Source: AWTP1-13 sp963775835 (lineage in GTDB: Bacteria > Pseudomonadota > Alphaproteobacteria > Rhizobiales > Hyphomicrobiaceae). From it: a stretch of DNA of 64,000 nt. The notes under the pieces are model-generated. The model ran no database searches. It was not told the origin of the DNA and worked only from the letters and a program-made list of their open reading frames with translations. Shown in pieces: positions 46,611 through 54,381 of this stretch. The first letter of the stretch is position 1; each line of letters starts with the position of its first letter. Location: the NCBI GenBank assembly GCA_963775835.1, contig CAVZKV010000020.1, positions 186,001-250,000 of the forward strand, in the 5' to 3' direction. Position numbers and translations under genes: made by a program.

Positions 46611-47613
46611 TGGGTTTCACCATCCCGGGCTCGCTGACGGGCACCGTCGCGCCGGGACTGGGACGCGCGCGCATGCGCGCAACGATGCCCGTCAAGGTGC
46701 CAGCAATACCGCCGGGAAACACGAATAGGAGCACGATGAGCACCGTCCCCATCGTCAGCGGCCAATACTCGGTATAGGAGGTAATCTGCTGGTTGAGCAC
46801 GATAAAGGCCGCCGCTCCCACCGCCGGTCCCCAGAAGCTGCCCATGCCACCGAGAATCGTCATGATCAGGGGCTCGGCCGACTTGGTCCAGAAGGCGAAA
46901 TCCGGAAACACGCCGCGATTGAAGATGCCGAACAGACCGCCCGAAATACCGGCGAAAAAGCCCGCGACCACGAAGGCGGCCAGCTGATAGGCGCGCACAT
47001 TGACGCCGATGAACTGCGCGCGCTCGGGGTTGTCGCGGAGCACCGTCAGCACGCGGCCGAACGGCGAGTCGACGATGCGCCTGAGGCCGGCGAAGCAAAG
47101 GGCGACGATGACGAGGGCCGTGAGGTAAAAGTGGTCCCCCACCCTGAAATTGCCGAGTACTGGCGCCGAACCCATCCACTCCATGCCCGGATAGGGAACG
47201 TTGGGCAGGCCCTGCTCGCCGCCGGTGACGTCGTTCCACTTGAAGCAGATCGCCCACACGATTTGCGCGAATGCCAGGGTCAGCATGGCAAAGTAGATCC
47301 GGGTCAAGCGAACGCAAAAGAAGCCGAACAGCAGGGCGAAGCTGCCGGCCATTAGACCGGCCGCCAGCAAGCTCGGCAGGAAGGGGGCGTTGGCGCTCTT
47401 CATCAGCAAGGCGCAGGTATAAGCGCCGATGCCGAAGTAGGCGGCGTGACCGAACGAGACGAGGCCCGTGTAGCCGAGGAGCAGATTGAGGCTCATGGCA
47501 AACAGCGAGACGATGACGATGTCGGTGGCCACGAAAGTATAAAAGCGCGAACCGATGAACGGCACCACCAGTAGGGCGGCGAACACGACAAGGGTCCAGG
47601 GAATACGTCTCAT
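46603..47613 (-). CDS. livM: branched-chain-amino-acid-type ABC transporter permease LivM
   Basis: Permease with about nine hydrophobic segments (336 residues, ATG at 47613). VSLFAMSLNLLLGYTGLVSF and GHAAYFGIGAYTCALL are the family markers; LTVLRDNPERAQFIGVNVRA is the coupling loop and ILGGMGSFWGPAVGAA the conserved later segment. The open frame upstream belongs to a shadow of livH; the ATG at 47613 overlaps the livH stop by 4 bp. Confidence 0.94.
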   Translation of the reverse strand: MRRIPWTLVVFAALLVVPFIGSRFYTFVATDIVIVSLFAMSLNLLLGYTGLVSFGHAAYFGIGAYTCALLMKSANAPFLPSLLAAGLMAGSFALLFGFFCVRLTRIYFAMLTLAFAQIVWAICFKWNDVTGGEQGLPNVPYPGMEWMGSAPVLGNFRVGDHFYLTALVIVALCFAGLRRIVDSPFGRVLTVLRDNPERAQFIGVNVRAYQLAAFVVAGFFAGISGGLFGIFNRGVFPDFAFWTKSAEPLIMTILGGMGSFWGPAVGAAAFIVLNQQITSYTEYWPLTMGTVLIVLLFVFPGGIAGTLTGIVARMRARPSPGATVPVSEPGMVKPNA

Positions 47614-48494
47614 TTGAGGGGCCGCCCCAACAGGCCCCAGGGCCGGATAATGAGAATGGCGGCCATCAGCACCGACACGGCGAAGATGGAAAAGCGCGGA
47701 AAAATCAGGATGCCGAAGGACAGCACCTGTCCGTAGATCAGGGCGCCGAGCAAAGTCCCCCAGAAGGAGCCGAGGCCGCCGATGACCACGACGATGAAGG
47801 CCTCGACGATGATCTCCACGTCCATACCCGGCACAATGCTCTTGATGGGCGTCACCAGGGCGCCGCCGAGACCGGCGAGAAACGAGCCCATCATGAACAT
47901 GCCGGTATAGACCCAGCCGACGTTGGCGCCGAGCGCACCGAGCGTCTCGCGATCGAGCGCGGCCGCCCGCACGATGCGGCCCAACGCCGTACGCTGCAGG
48001 ATGTACCAGAAGCCGATGGCGATCGATGGACCCAACACCATGACGAACAAGTTGTAGTGGGGGATGGTGACGCCAAACACCTCGGAGCTGCCGGCAAGGC
48101 TCGGCGGCCGCGACACCGACAGCTGCTGCGTGCCCCACACGATCTTGGCCAGGTCCCCGAGAATGAGCACGAGCGCGTAGGTGAACAGCAACTGGTAGAG
48201 TTCTTCGCGGCTGTAGAGATGGCGCAGCAATGCGCGTTCCAGGATGCCGCCGAGCAGCGCGATCGACAGCGCGGCGGCCAGGGCGGCGAGCCAAAATCCC
48301 TCGGGGGCGGGCGCGATGGCGTGCACGAACTGCCACGCCAGATAGGCGCCGATCATATAAAAGGATCCGTGCGCGAAATTCAGCACGCGTAATACGCCGA
48401 AAATCAGCGACAGGCCCGAGGCAATCAGGAACAGAAACATCGCCGCCGTGAGGCCGCCGAGAAACTGCCCAAACAGAAAGGAGAACTCGAACAT
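47610..48494 (-). CDS. livH: branched-chain-amino-acid-type ABC transporter permease LivH
   Basis: Permease partner of LivM (294 residues, ATG at 48494). SGLSLIFGVLRVLNFAHGSF and YMIGAYLAWQF are the usual markers near the amino end; LGRIVRAAALDRETLGALGANV is the coupling loop, and VVVIGGLGSFWGTLLGALIYG the conserved segment near residue 235. Its start lies 116 bp after the livK stop; between them is a Pro/Gly/Arg-rich stretch with no gene. Confidence 0.94.
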   Translation of the reverse strand: MFEFSFLFGQFLGGLTAAMFLFLIASGLSLIFGVLRVLNFAHGSFYMIGAYLAWQFVHAIAPAPEGFWLAALAAALSIALLGGILERALLRHLYSREELYQLLFTYALVLILGDLAKIVWGTQQLSVSRPPSLAGSSEVFGVTIPHYNLFVMVLGPSIAIGFWYILQRTALGRIVRAAALDRETLGALGANVGWVYTGMFMMGSFLAGLGGALVTPIKSIVPGMDVEIIVEAFIVVVIGGLGSFWGTLLGALIYGQVLSFGILIFPRFSIFAVSVLMAAILIIRPWGLLGRPLK

Positions 48495-48610
48495 CTTGCC
48501 AGCCTAGAATGCCGCCTTCGGCGGCAGGGGTTGGCCCAGGTGACGAGGCGAGCGCTGCGCGCGCCCGCCTCGAAAACAGAGCACGTTGGCGTGGTGCGGC
48601 GGTGCCCGCA

Positions 48611-49801
48611 TCAATTCATGAAGGGCGTTGGATCGATGTAGAGGATGTCCTTCATCACGGCGAATGGGTATTTCGGATCGGATACGGTCTTGCCCCAGAC
48701 CTGGCCGCGATTGGCCTGGTGGTCCTTGCCGTTGATGGTCTGCTTGCCGATCGGCGTGTCGATGCTGAGGTCCAACAGGGCCTTGGCGACCTTGTCGGAT
48801 TCCACGCTGTTGGCCTTCTTGATCGCCTCGGTCAGCATCTGCATGGCGACGTAGCCCGTGACCGGCCAGGACGAGGGCGGATCCTGCTTGGTGTAGGCCG
48901 CGACGCGGGCAATATAGTCCTTGTGGGCGGGCGGAGCCCCTTCCCAGTTGAAGGCGTCGTAGGCGTTGCCCCAGATGCCGACCGGGTAGTCGGCGCCCAT
49001 GGTGCGGGTCGATTCGATCGATGCGCCCTCGCCGGCGGCGATGAAGTTGTAGTTGACGTTGTCAAAATACTTGAGCGGCTTGGCCTGCTTGGCAAAGGTC
49101 AGGAAGTGCCCGCCCCAGAGCGCCGAGAAGACGGCCTCGGGCTTCTTGCCCATCTGGGCGTTGATGAACGGCGTGTAGTCGGCCTCGCCCAGCTTCGGCC
49201 ATTGCTGGTCGACGATCTCCACGTCCGGCTTGAGCTTTTTGATGTGCTCGACGAAGGCCTTGGCGACGTCCTGACCATAGGCGTAGTCGGGCGCAATCGT
49301 GGCGATCTTCTTGACGGGCCACTTGGCCATGATCTCCGCCGCGGTGCGACCCTCGATGGTGGTGTTGGAGGCGGTGCGGAACACGTAAGGATGGAGGTTG
49401 GCCGGTGCGGTCAGCTGGTCCGTCTTCGGGATCGGCGCGATGAAGACGATCTTGTTCTCCTTGGCGATGGTGGAGACGGCCGGCCCTTCTGCCGATGTCA
49501 GCGTGCCAACCAGGAAGTCGACGTTGTCCTTGAGGATAAGCTCGCGCGAGACGCGCACGGCCTCGTCGGCGTTGCCCTTGGTATCGCGCGGAATCAGCTC
49601 GATCTTGCGCCCGAGCACGCCGCCCTTGGCGTTGATCTCCTCGACGAACATTTGCGCACCCTTCAGCGCGGGTTCACCGAAGAGTGCCCCCGGCCCCGAC
49701 AAGATCATCGGATATCCGACCTTGATCGGCTGCTGCGCGATACTTTGGCCTGGGATCAGCAGAGCTACCAATCCAATCAGGGCAAGGATGACACGCTTCA
49801 T
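48611..49801 (-). CDS. livK: ABC transporter substrate-binding protein, LivK/aromatic-acid type
   Basis: Periplasmic receptor (396 residues). The signal peptide MKRVILALIGLVALLIPGQS (cut near SIAQQ) is followed by PIKVGYPMILSGPGALFGEP, INAKGGVLGRKIELIPRDTK, DFLVGTLTSAEG, PDYAYGQDVAKAF and PVTGYVAMQMLTEAI, all typical. Strong ribosome site AAAGGAGGAAATCG. Receptors of this family also bind benzoate, hydroxybenzoates and other ring acids. The gene lies 106 bp after badI on the same strand, so the ligand may be a cyclohexane carboxylate or an aromatic acid; this is inference. Confidence 0.9.
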   Translation of the reverse strand: MKRVILALIGLVALLIPGQSIAQQPIKVGYPMILSGPGALFGEPALKGAQMFVEEINAKGGVLGRKIELIPRDTKGNADEAVRVSRELILKDNVDFLVGTLTSAEGPAVSTIAKENKIVFIAPIPKTDQLTAPANLHPYVFRTASNTTIEGRTAAEIMAKWPVKKIATIAPDYAYGQDVAKAFVEHIKKLKPDVEIVDQQWPKLGEADYTPFINAQMGKKPEAVFSALWGGHFLTFAKQAKPLKYFDNVNYNFIAAGEGASIESTRTMGADYPVGIWGNAYDAFNWEGAPPAHKDYIARVAAYTKQDPPSSWPVTGYVAMQMLTEAIKKANSVESDKVAKALLDLSIDTPIGKQTINGKDHQANRGQVWGKTVSDPKYPFAVMKDILYIDPTPFMN

Positions 49802-49907
49802 CGATTTCCTCCTTTGGCATTGTTCTGTTATTGCCGCCTACTGTGGATTGGGCCCCAGCGGGCGTCAATTGCCTATTCAATCGGCGCGACGATCGTCTTT
49901 ATCGATC

Positions 49908-50696
49908 TTATTTGACTTTGGAGCGGAAGTCGGCCTTGCGCTTTTCGCGGAAAGCCGCGGCGCCCTCCTTTGACTCTTCGGTCTGATAGTAGAGGGCAAG
50001 GGCCTGCATGCCCAAGGCGCCGATGCCACGGATATTTTCGCTGTCGGCGTTGAACGAGCGTTTGGCAATGGCGAGCGCGGTCGGGCTCTTCTCCATCAGC
50101 TCCTCGCACCACTTGGCGACCTCCGCGTCGAGCTGCTCGTGCGGCACCACGACGTTGCACAAGCCCATAGCCAGGGCCTCCTGCGCCGTGTAGCGCCGGC
50201 ACAGATACCAAATCTCCCGCGCCTTCTTCTCGCCGACCACACGGGCCAGGTAGGCGGTGCCGAACCCCGGGTCGACGGAGCCCATGCGCGGGCCGACCTG
50301 GCCGAAGATCGCCTTATCGGAGGCGATGGTGAGATCGCAGATCGTGGCCAGGACGTTGCCGCCGCCGATGGCATAGCCCGGAACGCGGGCAATCACGGGC
50401 TTCGGCACGTCGCGGATCAACGACTGCAGCTCCTCGATCGGCATGCCGTTGGTGCCGCGACCATCGTAGTCGCCCACATGCGAGGACTGATCGCCACCGG
50501 TGGAGAAGGCACGATCGCCGACGCCGGTAAGGACGATCACGCCGATTTGCTTGTTCCAGCCGGCCTTAAGGAAAGCCTGAATCAACTCCTCGACGGTATG
50601 GGCCGTGAAGGCGTTCAGCACCTTGGGCCGGTTGATGGTGATGGTGGCAACACCCTTCTCCTCGCGGTAGAGGAGGTCAGTGAAGTTGGTGCTCAT
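49908..50696 (-). CDS. badI: 2-ketocyclohexanecarboxyl-CoA hydrolase BadI
   Basis: Crotonase-fold enzyme that opens 2-ketocyclohexane-1-carboxyl-CoA to pimeloyl-CoA. The 262-residue product follows the Rhodopseudomonas BadI pattern as I know it: GDRAFSTGGDQSSHVGDYDG, LIRDVPKPVIARVPGYAIGG, GNVLATICDLTIASDKAIFG, QVGPRMGSVDPGFGTAYLAR and VVGEKKAREIWYLCRRYTA. The MenB-like GSVDPGFGTAYLAR replaces the second catalytic Glu motif of hydratases, which separates it from the BadK homologue at 52680. The palindrome at 50731-50749 precedes the start by 35 bp. livK follows after 106 bp. Confidence 0.9.
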   Translation of the reverse strand: MSTNFTDLLYREEKGVATITINRPKVLNAFTAHTVEELIQAFLKAGWNKQIGVIVLTGVGDRAFSTGGDQSSHVGDYDGRGTNGMPIEELQSLIRDVPKPVIARVPGYAIGGGNVLATICDLTIASDKAIFGQVGPRMGSVDPGFGTAYLARVVGEKKAREIWYLCRRYTAQEALAMGLCNVVVPHEQLDAEVAKWCEELMEKSPTALAIAKRSFNADSENIRGIGALGMQALALYYQTEESKEGAAAFREKRKADFRSKVK

Positions 50697-50730
50697 GGCT
50701 GCCTCTTTGCTGCTGCTCTGTTATTGCCGT

Positions 50731-50749
50731 AAATGACTGGCCATCATTT
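50731..50749. promoter_or_regulatory. putative TetR operator before badI
   Basis: AAATGACTGGCCATCATTT is a near-perfect palindrome (AAATGA / TCATTT arms around TGGCCA, one extra base). It shares TGACTGRCCA-TCA with the site between tetR and aliB. It overlaps the tetR stop codon and lies 35 bp before badI, a good place for repression. Confidence 0.6.
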
Positions 50750-51403
50750 GCGTCGGTTTCGGCGCGCCCGATAGCGCTTTTGCCCGGTGGGTGTGAGATT
50801 GGCGCCCAGGAGGATGTCGAGGCTGTCGCGGATGTACTGCTCGATCGACAGCCGAGATTTCAGATACCAGCTCTTGAGCGCCCAGCCGTGGGCAATCAAG
50901 ACGATCTGGTAGGTCAGCACGTCGACGTTGACCCGGCGCACCAACCTGCTTTTGATGCAGTCGGCGATGGCGCCGGCAATCATCTGGTTGGTCTCGATTT
51001 CCCGTGCCTGGATGAGGCATCGGCGGTCGCGCGACAGCGATTTTGTCGAGCGGTAGGCCAGGACGGTCGCGGCCCGGCGTTTGTCGACGACGCGGCAGTA
51101 GGCGTCGATCGTGGCCACCAGGCGCTCGATCGGATCATCGAGACCTTCGAGCGCCCTTGGGATTTCGCGGGCGTAGGCCTCGACGACGTCGAGGATGACC
51201 AAGAGCAGGACGTCGTCCTTCTCGCGCACATACTGATAGACCAGGCCGGAAGAGATGCCGGCAAGCGCGGCAATCTCCTTGATGGTGGTGCGGTAAAAGC
51301 CCTGCTTGGAAAACAGTTCGGTGGCGGCCGCGACGATCTCTTTGCGTCGCCGCTGCACCAGCTCGGGGTCCTCGACAATGCTGGTGATATGCAGTGCGCT
51401 CAT
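50744..51403 (-). CDS. TetR-family transcriptional regulator
   Basis: The 219-residue product (ATG at 51403; another in-frame ATG at 51439 lies in the operator) has the TetR helix-turn-helix KEIVAAATELFSKQGFYRTT and IKEIAALAGISSGLVYQYVR (residues 18-58), most like the FadR/PaaR-type regulators of acyl-CoA catabolism. The ligand domain includes YLKSRLSIEQYIRDSLDIL. It stands between badI (same strand, downstream by 47 bp) and the divergent aliB operon, so it is the obvious local regulator. R. palustris uses the MarR protein BadR instead. The effector is presumably a CoA thioester. Confidence 0.9.
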   Translation of the reverse strand: MSALHITSIVEDPELVQRRRKEIVAAATELFSKQGFYRTTIKEIAALAGISSGLVYQYVREKDDVLLLVILDVVEAYAREIPRALEGLDDPIERLVATIDAYCRVVDKRRAATVLAYRSTKSLSRDRRCLIQAREIETNQMIAGAIADCIKSRLVRRVNVDVLTYQIVLIAHGWALKSWYLKSRLSIEQYIRDSLDILLGANLTPTGQKRYRARRNRRK

Positions 51404-51426
51404 TGCCTGCGCGTGCCCTTCACATA

Positions 51427-51444
51427 ATTGACTGACCATTCAAT
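51427..51444. promoter_or_regulatory. putative TetR operator between tetR and aliB
   Basis: ATTGACTGACCATTCAAT is a palindrome (ATTGA / TCAAT arms, TG / CA inside) in the 97-bp divergent gap. It shares TGACTGRCCA-TCA with the site before badI, which supports one regulator for both. It covers the upstream in-frame ATG of tetR, so tetR is probably autoregulated. Confidence 0.65.
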
Positions 51445-51500
51445 CAACCGTAGTTTGAAAGTCAAGCACGCGTCATTTGCCCGATTGTTGCGTGAGGTCG

Positions 51501-52637
51501 ATGATACTCAGTGAAGAGCAGCTGCTGATCCAAGCGACGGCCCGCAAGTTCGCCCAGGAACGGGTGGCACCACACTCGGCCGAATGGGAACGCGCCGGCG
51601 CCTTCCGGCCCGGCCTGTTTGGCGAATTGGGAGCGCTCGGCATGATGGGCATGACGGTGCCCGCCGAGTGGGGCGGTGCCGGCGCCGACAATGTCTCATA
51701 CTCGCTCGCCCTGCAGGAAATCGCCGCCGGCGATGGTGCGCTTGCCACCGTGGTCAGCGGCCACAATTCGGTCGGCGTCATGCCAATCCTGACCTACGGC
51801 AGCGAGGCACAAAAGCAGCGCTACCTGCCCGATTTGGTCAGTGGTCGCAAGCTCACCGCATTCTGCCTGACGGAACCGCAAGGCGGATCGGATGCCGCCG
51901 CCATCCGCACCGAAGCTCGGCGCCAGGGTGATAGCTACCTGCTATCGGGCACCAAACAGTTCATCACCAGCGGCGCCACCGCCGACCTCGCTTTGGTCAT
52001 CGCGGTTAGCGACCCGAGCGCGGGTAAACGCGGCATTTCGGCCTTCATCGTCGACACCAAGGCACCTGGCTACAGCGTCACCCGCATCGAGAAAAAGATG
52101 GGGCAGAATGCCTCCGACACCTGCGAGATCCGCTTCGACGATGTGGTCGTGCCGGCGGCGGACCGACTGGGAGAGGAAGGCCAGGGTTATCGCATTGCGC
52201 TCGCCAACCTTGAAGGTGGACGCATCGGCATTGCTTCCCAGAGCGTCGGCATGGCCCGCGCAGCCCTCGAGATCGCCGTTGGCTACGCGCACGAGCGTCG
52301 CGCCTTCGGCAAAACCATATTCGAGCACCAAGCCGTGTCGTTTCGCCTAGCCGACATGGCCGCCAGCCTCGAGGCGGCACGTCAGCTCACGCTGCACGCC
52401 GCCGCCCTCAAGGATGCGGGCCAGCCCTGTCTTGTGGAGGCTTCCATGGCGAAGCTCATCGCCTCCGAGACGGCCGAAAGGATCTGCTCGGATGCCATCC
52501 AGACACTGGGTGGGGCCGGCTACATGCAGGATTTCGCGGTCGAGCGCATCTATCGCGGTGTCCGCGGGGCCAAGATCTACGAGGGTACCAACGACATCCA
52601 ACGCCTCGTCATCAGTCGCAGCCTCGGCGGTGCCTGA
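51501..52637 (+). CDS. aliB: cyclohexanecarboxyl-CoA dehydrogenase AliB (acyl-CoA dehydrogenase family)
   Basis: FAD-dependent acyl-CoA dehydrogenase (378 residues) that would oxidise cyclohexanecarboxyl-CoA to cyclohex-1-enecarboxyl-CoA. FCLTEPQGGSDAAAIRTEAR and SYLLSGTKQFITSG (flavin loop), VRIGIAS-type region GGRIGIASQSVGMARAALEI, and the end RGVRGAKIYEGTNDIQRLVI with the catalytic-base Glu in YEGT. The ATG at 51501 (MILSEEQLLI) is the usual family start; GTG at 51492 and TTG at 51477 are in frame upstream. Family membership is certain; the substrate is assigned from the adjacent badK, badH, aliA and badI. Confidence 0.85.
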   Translation: MILSEEQLLIQATARKFAQERVAPHSAEWERAGAFRPGLFGELGALGMMGMTVPAEWGGAGADNVSYSLALQEIAAGDGALATVVSGHNSVGVMPILTYGSEAQKQRYLPDLVSGRKLTAFCLTEPQGGSDAAAIRTEARRQGDSYLLSGTKQFITSGATADLALVIAVSDPSAGKRGISAFIVDTKAPGYSVTRIEKKMGQNASDTCEIRFDDVVVPAADRLGEEGQGYRIALANLEGGRIGIASQSVGMARAALEIAVGYAHERRAFGKTIFEHQAVSFRLADMAASLEAARQLTLHAAALKDAGQPCLVEASMAKLIASETAERICSDAIQTLGGAGYMQDFAVERIYRGVRGAKIYEGTNDIQRLVISRSLGGA

Positions 52638-52679
52638 TGCGGCCAGGCGCGCACCTTCCGCCGGGAGAACCCGCAACGC

Positions 52680-53450
52680 ATGGCTGACAATATCAGTCTC
52701 AGCATCGCCGAACGCATCGCCACGGTGACGCTCAACCGACCACCGGTCAACGCCTTCAATGCCGACATGTTCGAGGCCTTCAACGCCCTGCTGGATGGCC
52801 TCGAAACGCGCACCGACTGGAGCGTCTTGCATATCCGCAGCGCCCTCAATGTGTTTTCCGCTGGCGCCGACCTGGCCGAGATCAGCAGCCACTTTGCCAG
52901 CGCAGACAAGATGCAAGCGGCCGCCAAGATCACGCAGCCCTTCCAGGCCCTGTTTCAGCGCATCGCCGACCTGCCGCAGGTCAGCCTTGCCGAGATCGGC
53001 GGCGCGGCCATGGGTGGAGGCTACGAGCTGGCGCTCGGCTGTGACCTGCGCATCGGCGCCAAGGAAGCCAAGCTTGGGCTGCCGGAGGTCGGGCTTGGCC
53101 TGCTACCCGGCGGTGGGGGCACGCAGCGCTTGACCTCGATCGCCGGCCCGGCCGTCGCCGCGCGCATCATCCTGGCCGCCGACCCCGTCGACGGTTTAAC
53201 GGCGCGCGAGCTCGGCATGCTACAGTGGGCGGTGCCGCGCCAGGACCTCGAGGCGCAGGCCAAGGAGATCGCCGCGCGCCTGGCCGGGCTGCCGCCCGCG
53301 GCGCTCGCCGCCGCCAAAGTCTGCATTCGGCTGGCGCGCGACCCCGAACGCAATGGCTTTGTCGCCGAGACCGAGTGGACCGGACGGCTGCTGGCCACGG
53401 AGGAAACCCAGCGACGCGTCGGCGCCTTCCTTGCCGGCGCGCGGCGCTAG
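52680..53450 (+). CDS. badK: cyclohex-1-ene-1-carboxyl-CoA hydratase BadK (enoyl-CoA hydratase family)
   Basis: Crotonase-family hydratase (256 residues). The oxyanion-hole sequence is FSAGADLAEISSHF (about residue 60). Both catalytic Glu are present, in GGAAMGGGYELALGCDLRIG and LGLPEVGLGLLPGGGGTQRL, as required for hydration, unlike BadI. It would add water to cyclohex-1-enecarboxyl-CoA to give the 2-hydroxy compound. The gene is 42 bp after aliB. A generic enoyl-CoA hydratase cannot be excluded by sequence alone; the cluster suggests BadK. Confidence 0.82.
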   Translation: MADNISLSIAERIATVTLNRPPVNAFNADMFEAFNALLDGLETRTDWSVLHIRSALNVFSAGADLAEISSHFASADKMQAAAKITQPFQALFQRIADLPQVSLAEIGGAAMGGGYELALGCDLRIGAKEAKLGLPEVGLGLLPGGGGTQRLTSIAGPAVAARIILAADPVDGLTARELGMLQWAVPRQDLEAQAKEIAARLAGLPPAALAAAKVCIRLARDPERNGFVAETEWTGRLLATEETQRRVGAFLAGARR

Positions 53451-53566
53451 CGGCGAGGCCTCCGCCAAGCGGCGCTGCGCGCAAATGCCAGGCGCCTTGG
53501 CTAGACGGTCTTTGCGCCGCGGCCGGCACACAAGAGTAGACGAGCAAAACCCCGCGAGGTGAATAG

Positions 53567-54310
53567 ATGCTGCTCAAATATAAGACCGTAGTGATGACCG
53601 GCGGCGCCTCCGGCATCGGCAGGGCCACGGTAGTGATGCTCGCCAAGGAAGGCGCGCGCGTGCTGTTGTGCGATATCAACGAGGCCGGTGCCGAAGAGAC
53701 GATCAAACTGACGGGTGGGGCTGCCGTCGACTTCATCAAACTCGACCTCACGGACGGGGCGAGCGTGGACGCTTGCGCCAAGACCGTGCTTGCGCGTGCC
53801 GCCGACAGGATCGACGTGTTCGTCAATGCGGCGGGCTGGGACCGCACGCAGCCGTTCATCGACGCCGACCAGGCCTTTATCGACAAGGTGCTGGGCATCA
53901 ACCTGGTCGGCCCGCTGCGGCTAACGCGGGCCCTGTTTCCCGCCATGATTGCGGCCGGCGGCGGCAAAATCGTATTCGTCTCCAGCGATGCGGGACGCGT
54001 CGGCAGTCTCGGTGAGACGCCCTACGCGGCGGCCAAGGGCGGCATCATCGGCTTCACCAAGTCGTTGGCGCGCGAGGGGGCCCGACACAAGATTACGGTC
54101 AACTGCGTGTGCCCGGGCCCCACCGACACGCCGCTGTTCCACGCCAACCCCGAGCGCATGCGCGAAGCCTTGCTCAGGGCCATTCCCTTCCGCCGCCTGG
54201 CCAGTCCCGACGACATTGCCGGGGCGATCCTCTACTTCGCCGGCCCCAGCAGCGACTACGTGACCGGCCAGATCCTGAGCGTGAGCGGCGGCCTGACCAT
54301 GGCAGGCTGA
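53567..54310 (+). CDS. badH: 2-hydroxycyclohexanecarboxyl-CoA dehydrogenase BadH (SDR)
   Basis: SDR of 247 residues producing 2-ketocyclohexanecarboxyl-CoA, the BadI substrate. Motifs: TVVMTGGASGIGRATVVML (residues 7-25), NAAGWDRTQPF, VFVSSDAGRVGSLGETPYAA with Ser and Tyr, AAKGGIIGFTKSLARE with Lys, and the end VNCVCPGPTDTPLF ... GQILSVSGGLTMAG. The words NAAGWD, SSDAGRVGS and SVSGGLTM are those I know from Rhodopseudomonas BadH, which makes the assignment firmer than for a general SDR. It is 116 bp after badK and 71 bp before aliA. Confidence 0.88.
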   Translation: MLLKYKTVVMTGGASGIGRATVVMLAKEGARVLLCDINEAGAEETIKLTGGAAVDFIKLDLTDGASVDACAKTVLARAADRIDVFVNAAGWDRTQPFIDADQAFIDKVLGINLVGPLRLTRALFPAMIAAGGGKIVFVSSDAGRVGSLGETPYAAAKGGIIGFTKSLAREGARHKITVNCVCPGPTDTPLFHANPERMREALLRAIPFRRLASPDDIAGAILYFAGPSSDYVTGQILSVSGGLTMAG

Positions 54311-54381
54311 GGGGGAGCAAGCCCGCAAGCGGGCTGGCCAGGTTCGCAGCAACGGCCAAGTCGGAGGGGCAGGAGGACGAG

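Noticed and set aside
52680..53450. Calling both crotonases of the bad cluster enoyl-CoA hydratases
   Set aside because: The protein at 49908 has the MenB/BadI-type GSVDPGFGTAYLAR motif in place of the second catalytic Glu, so the two are different enzymes.
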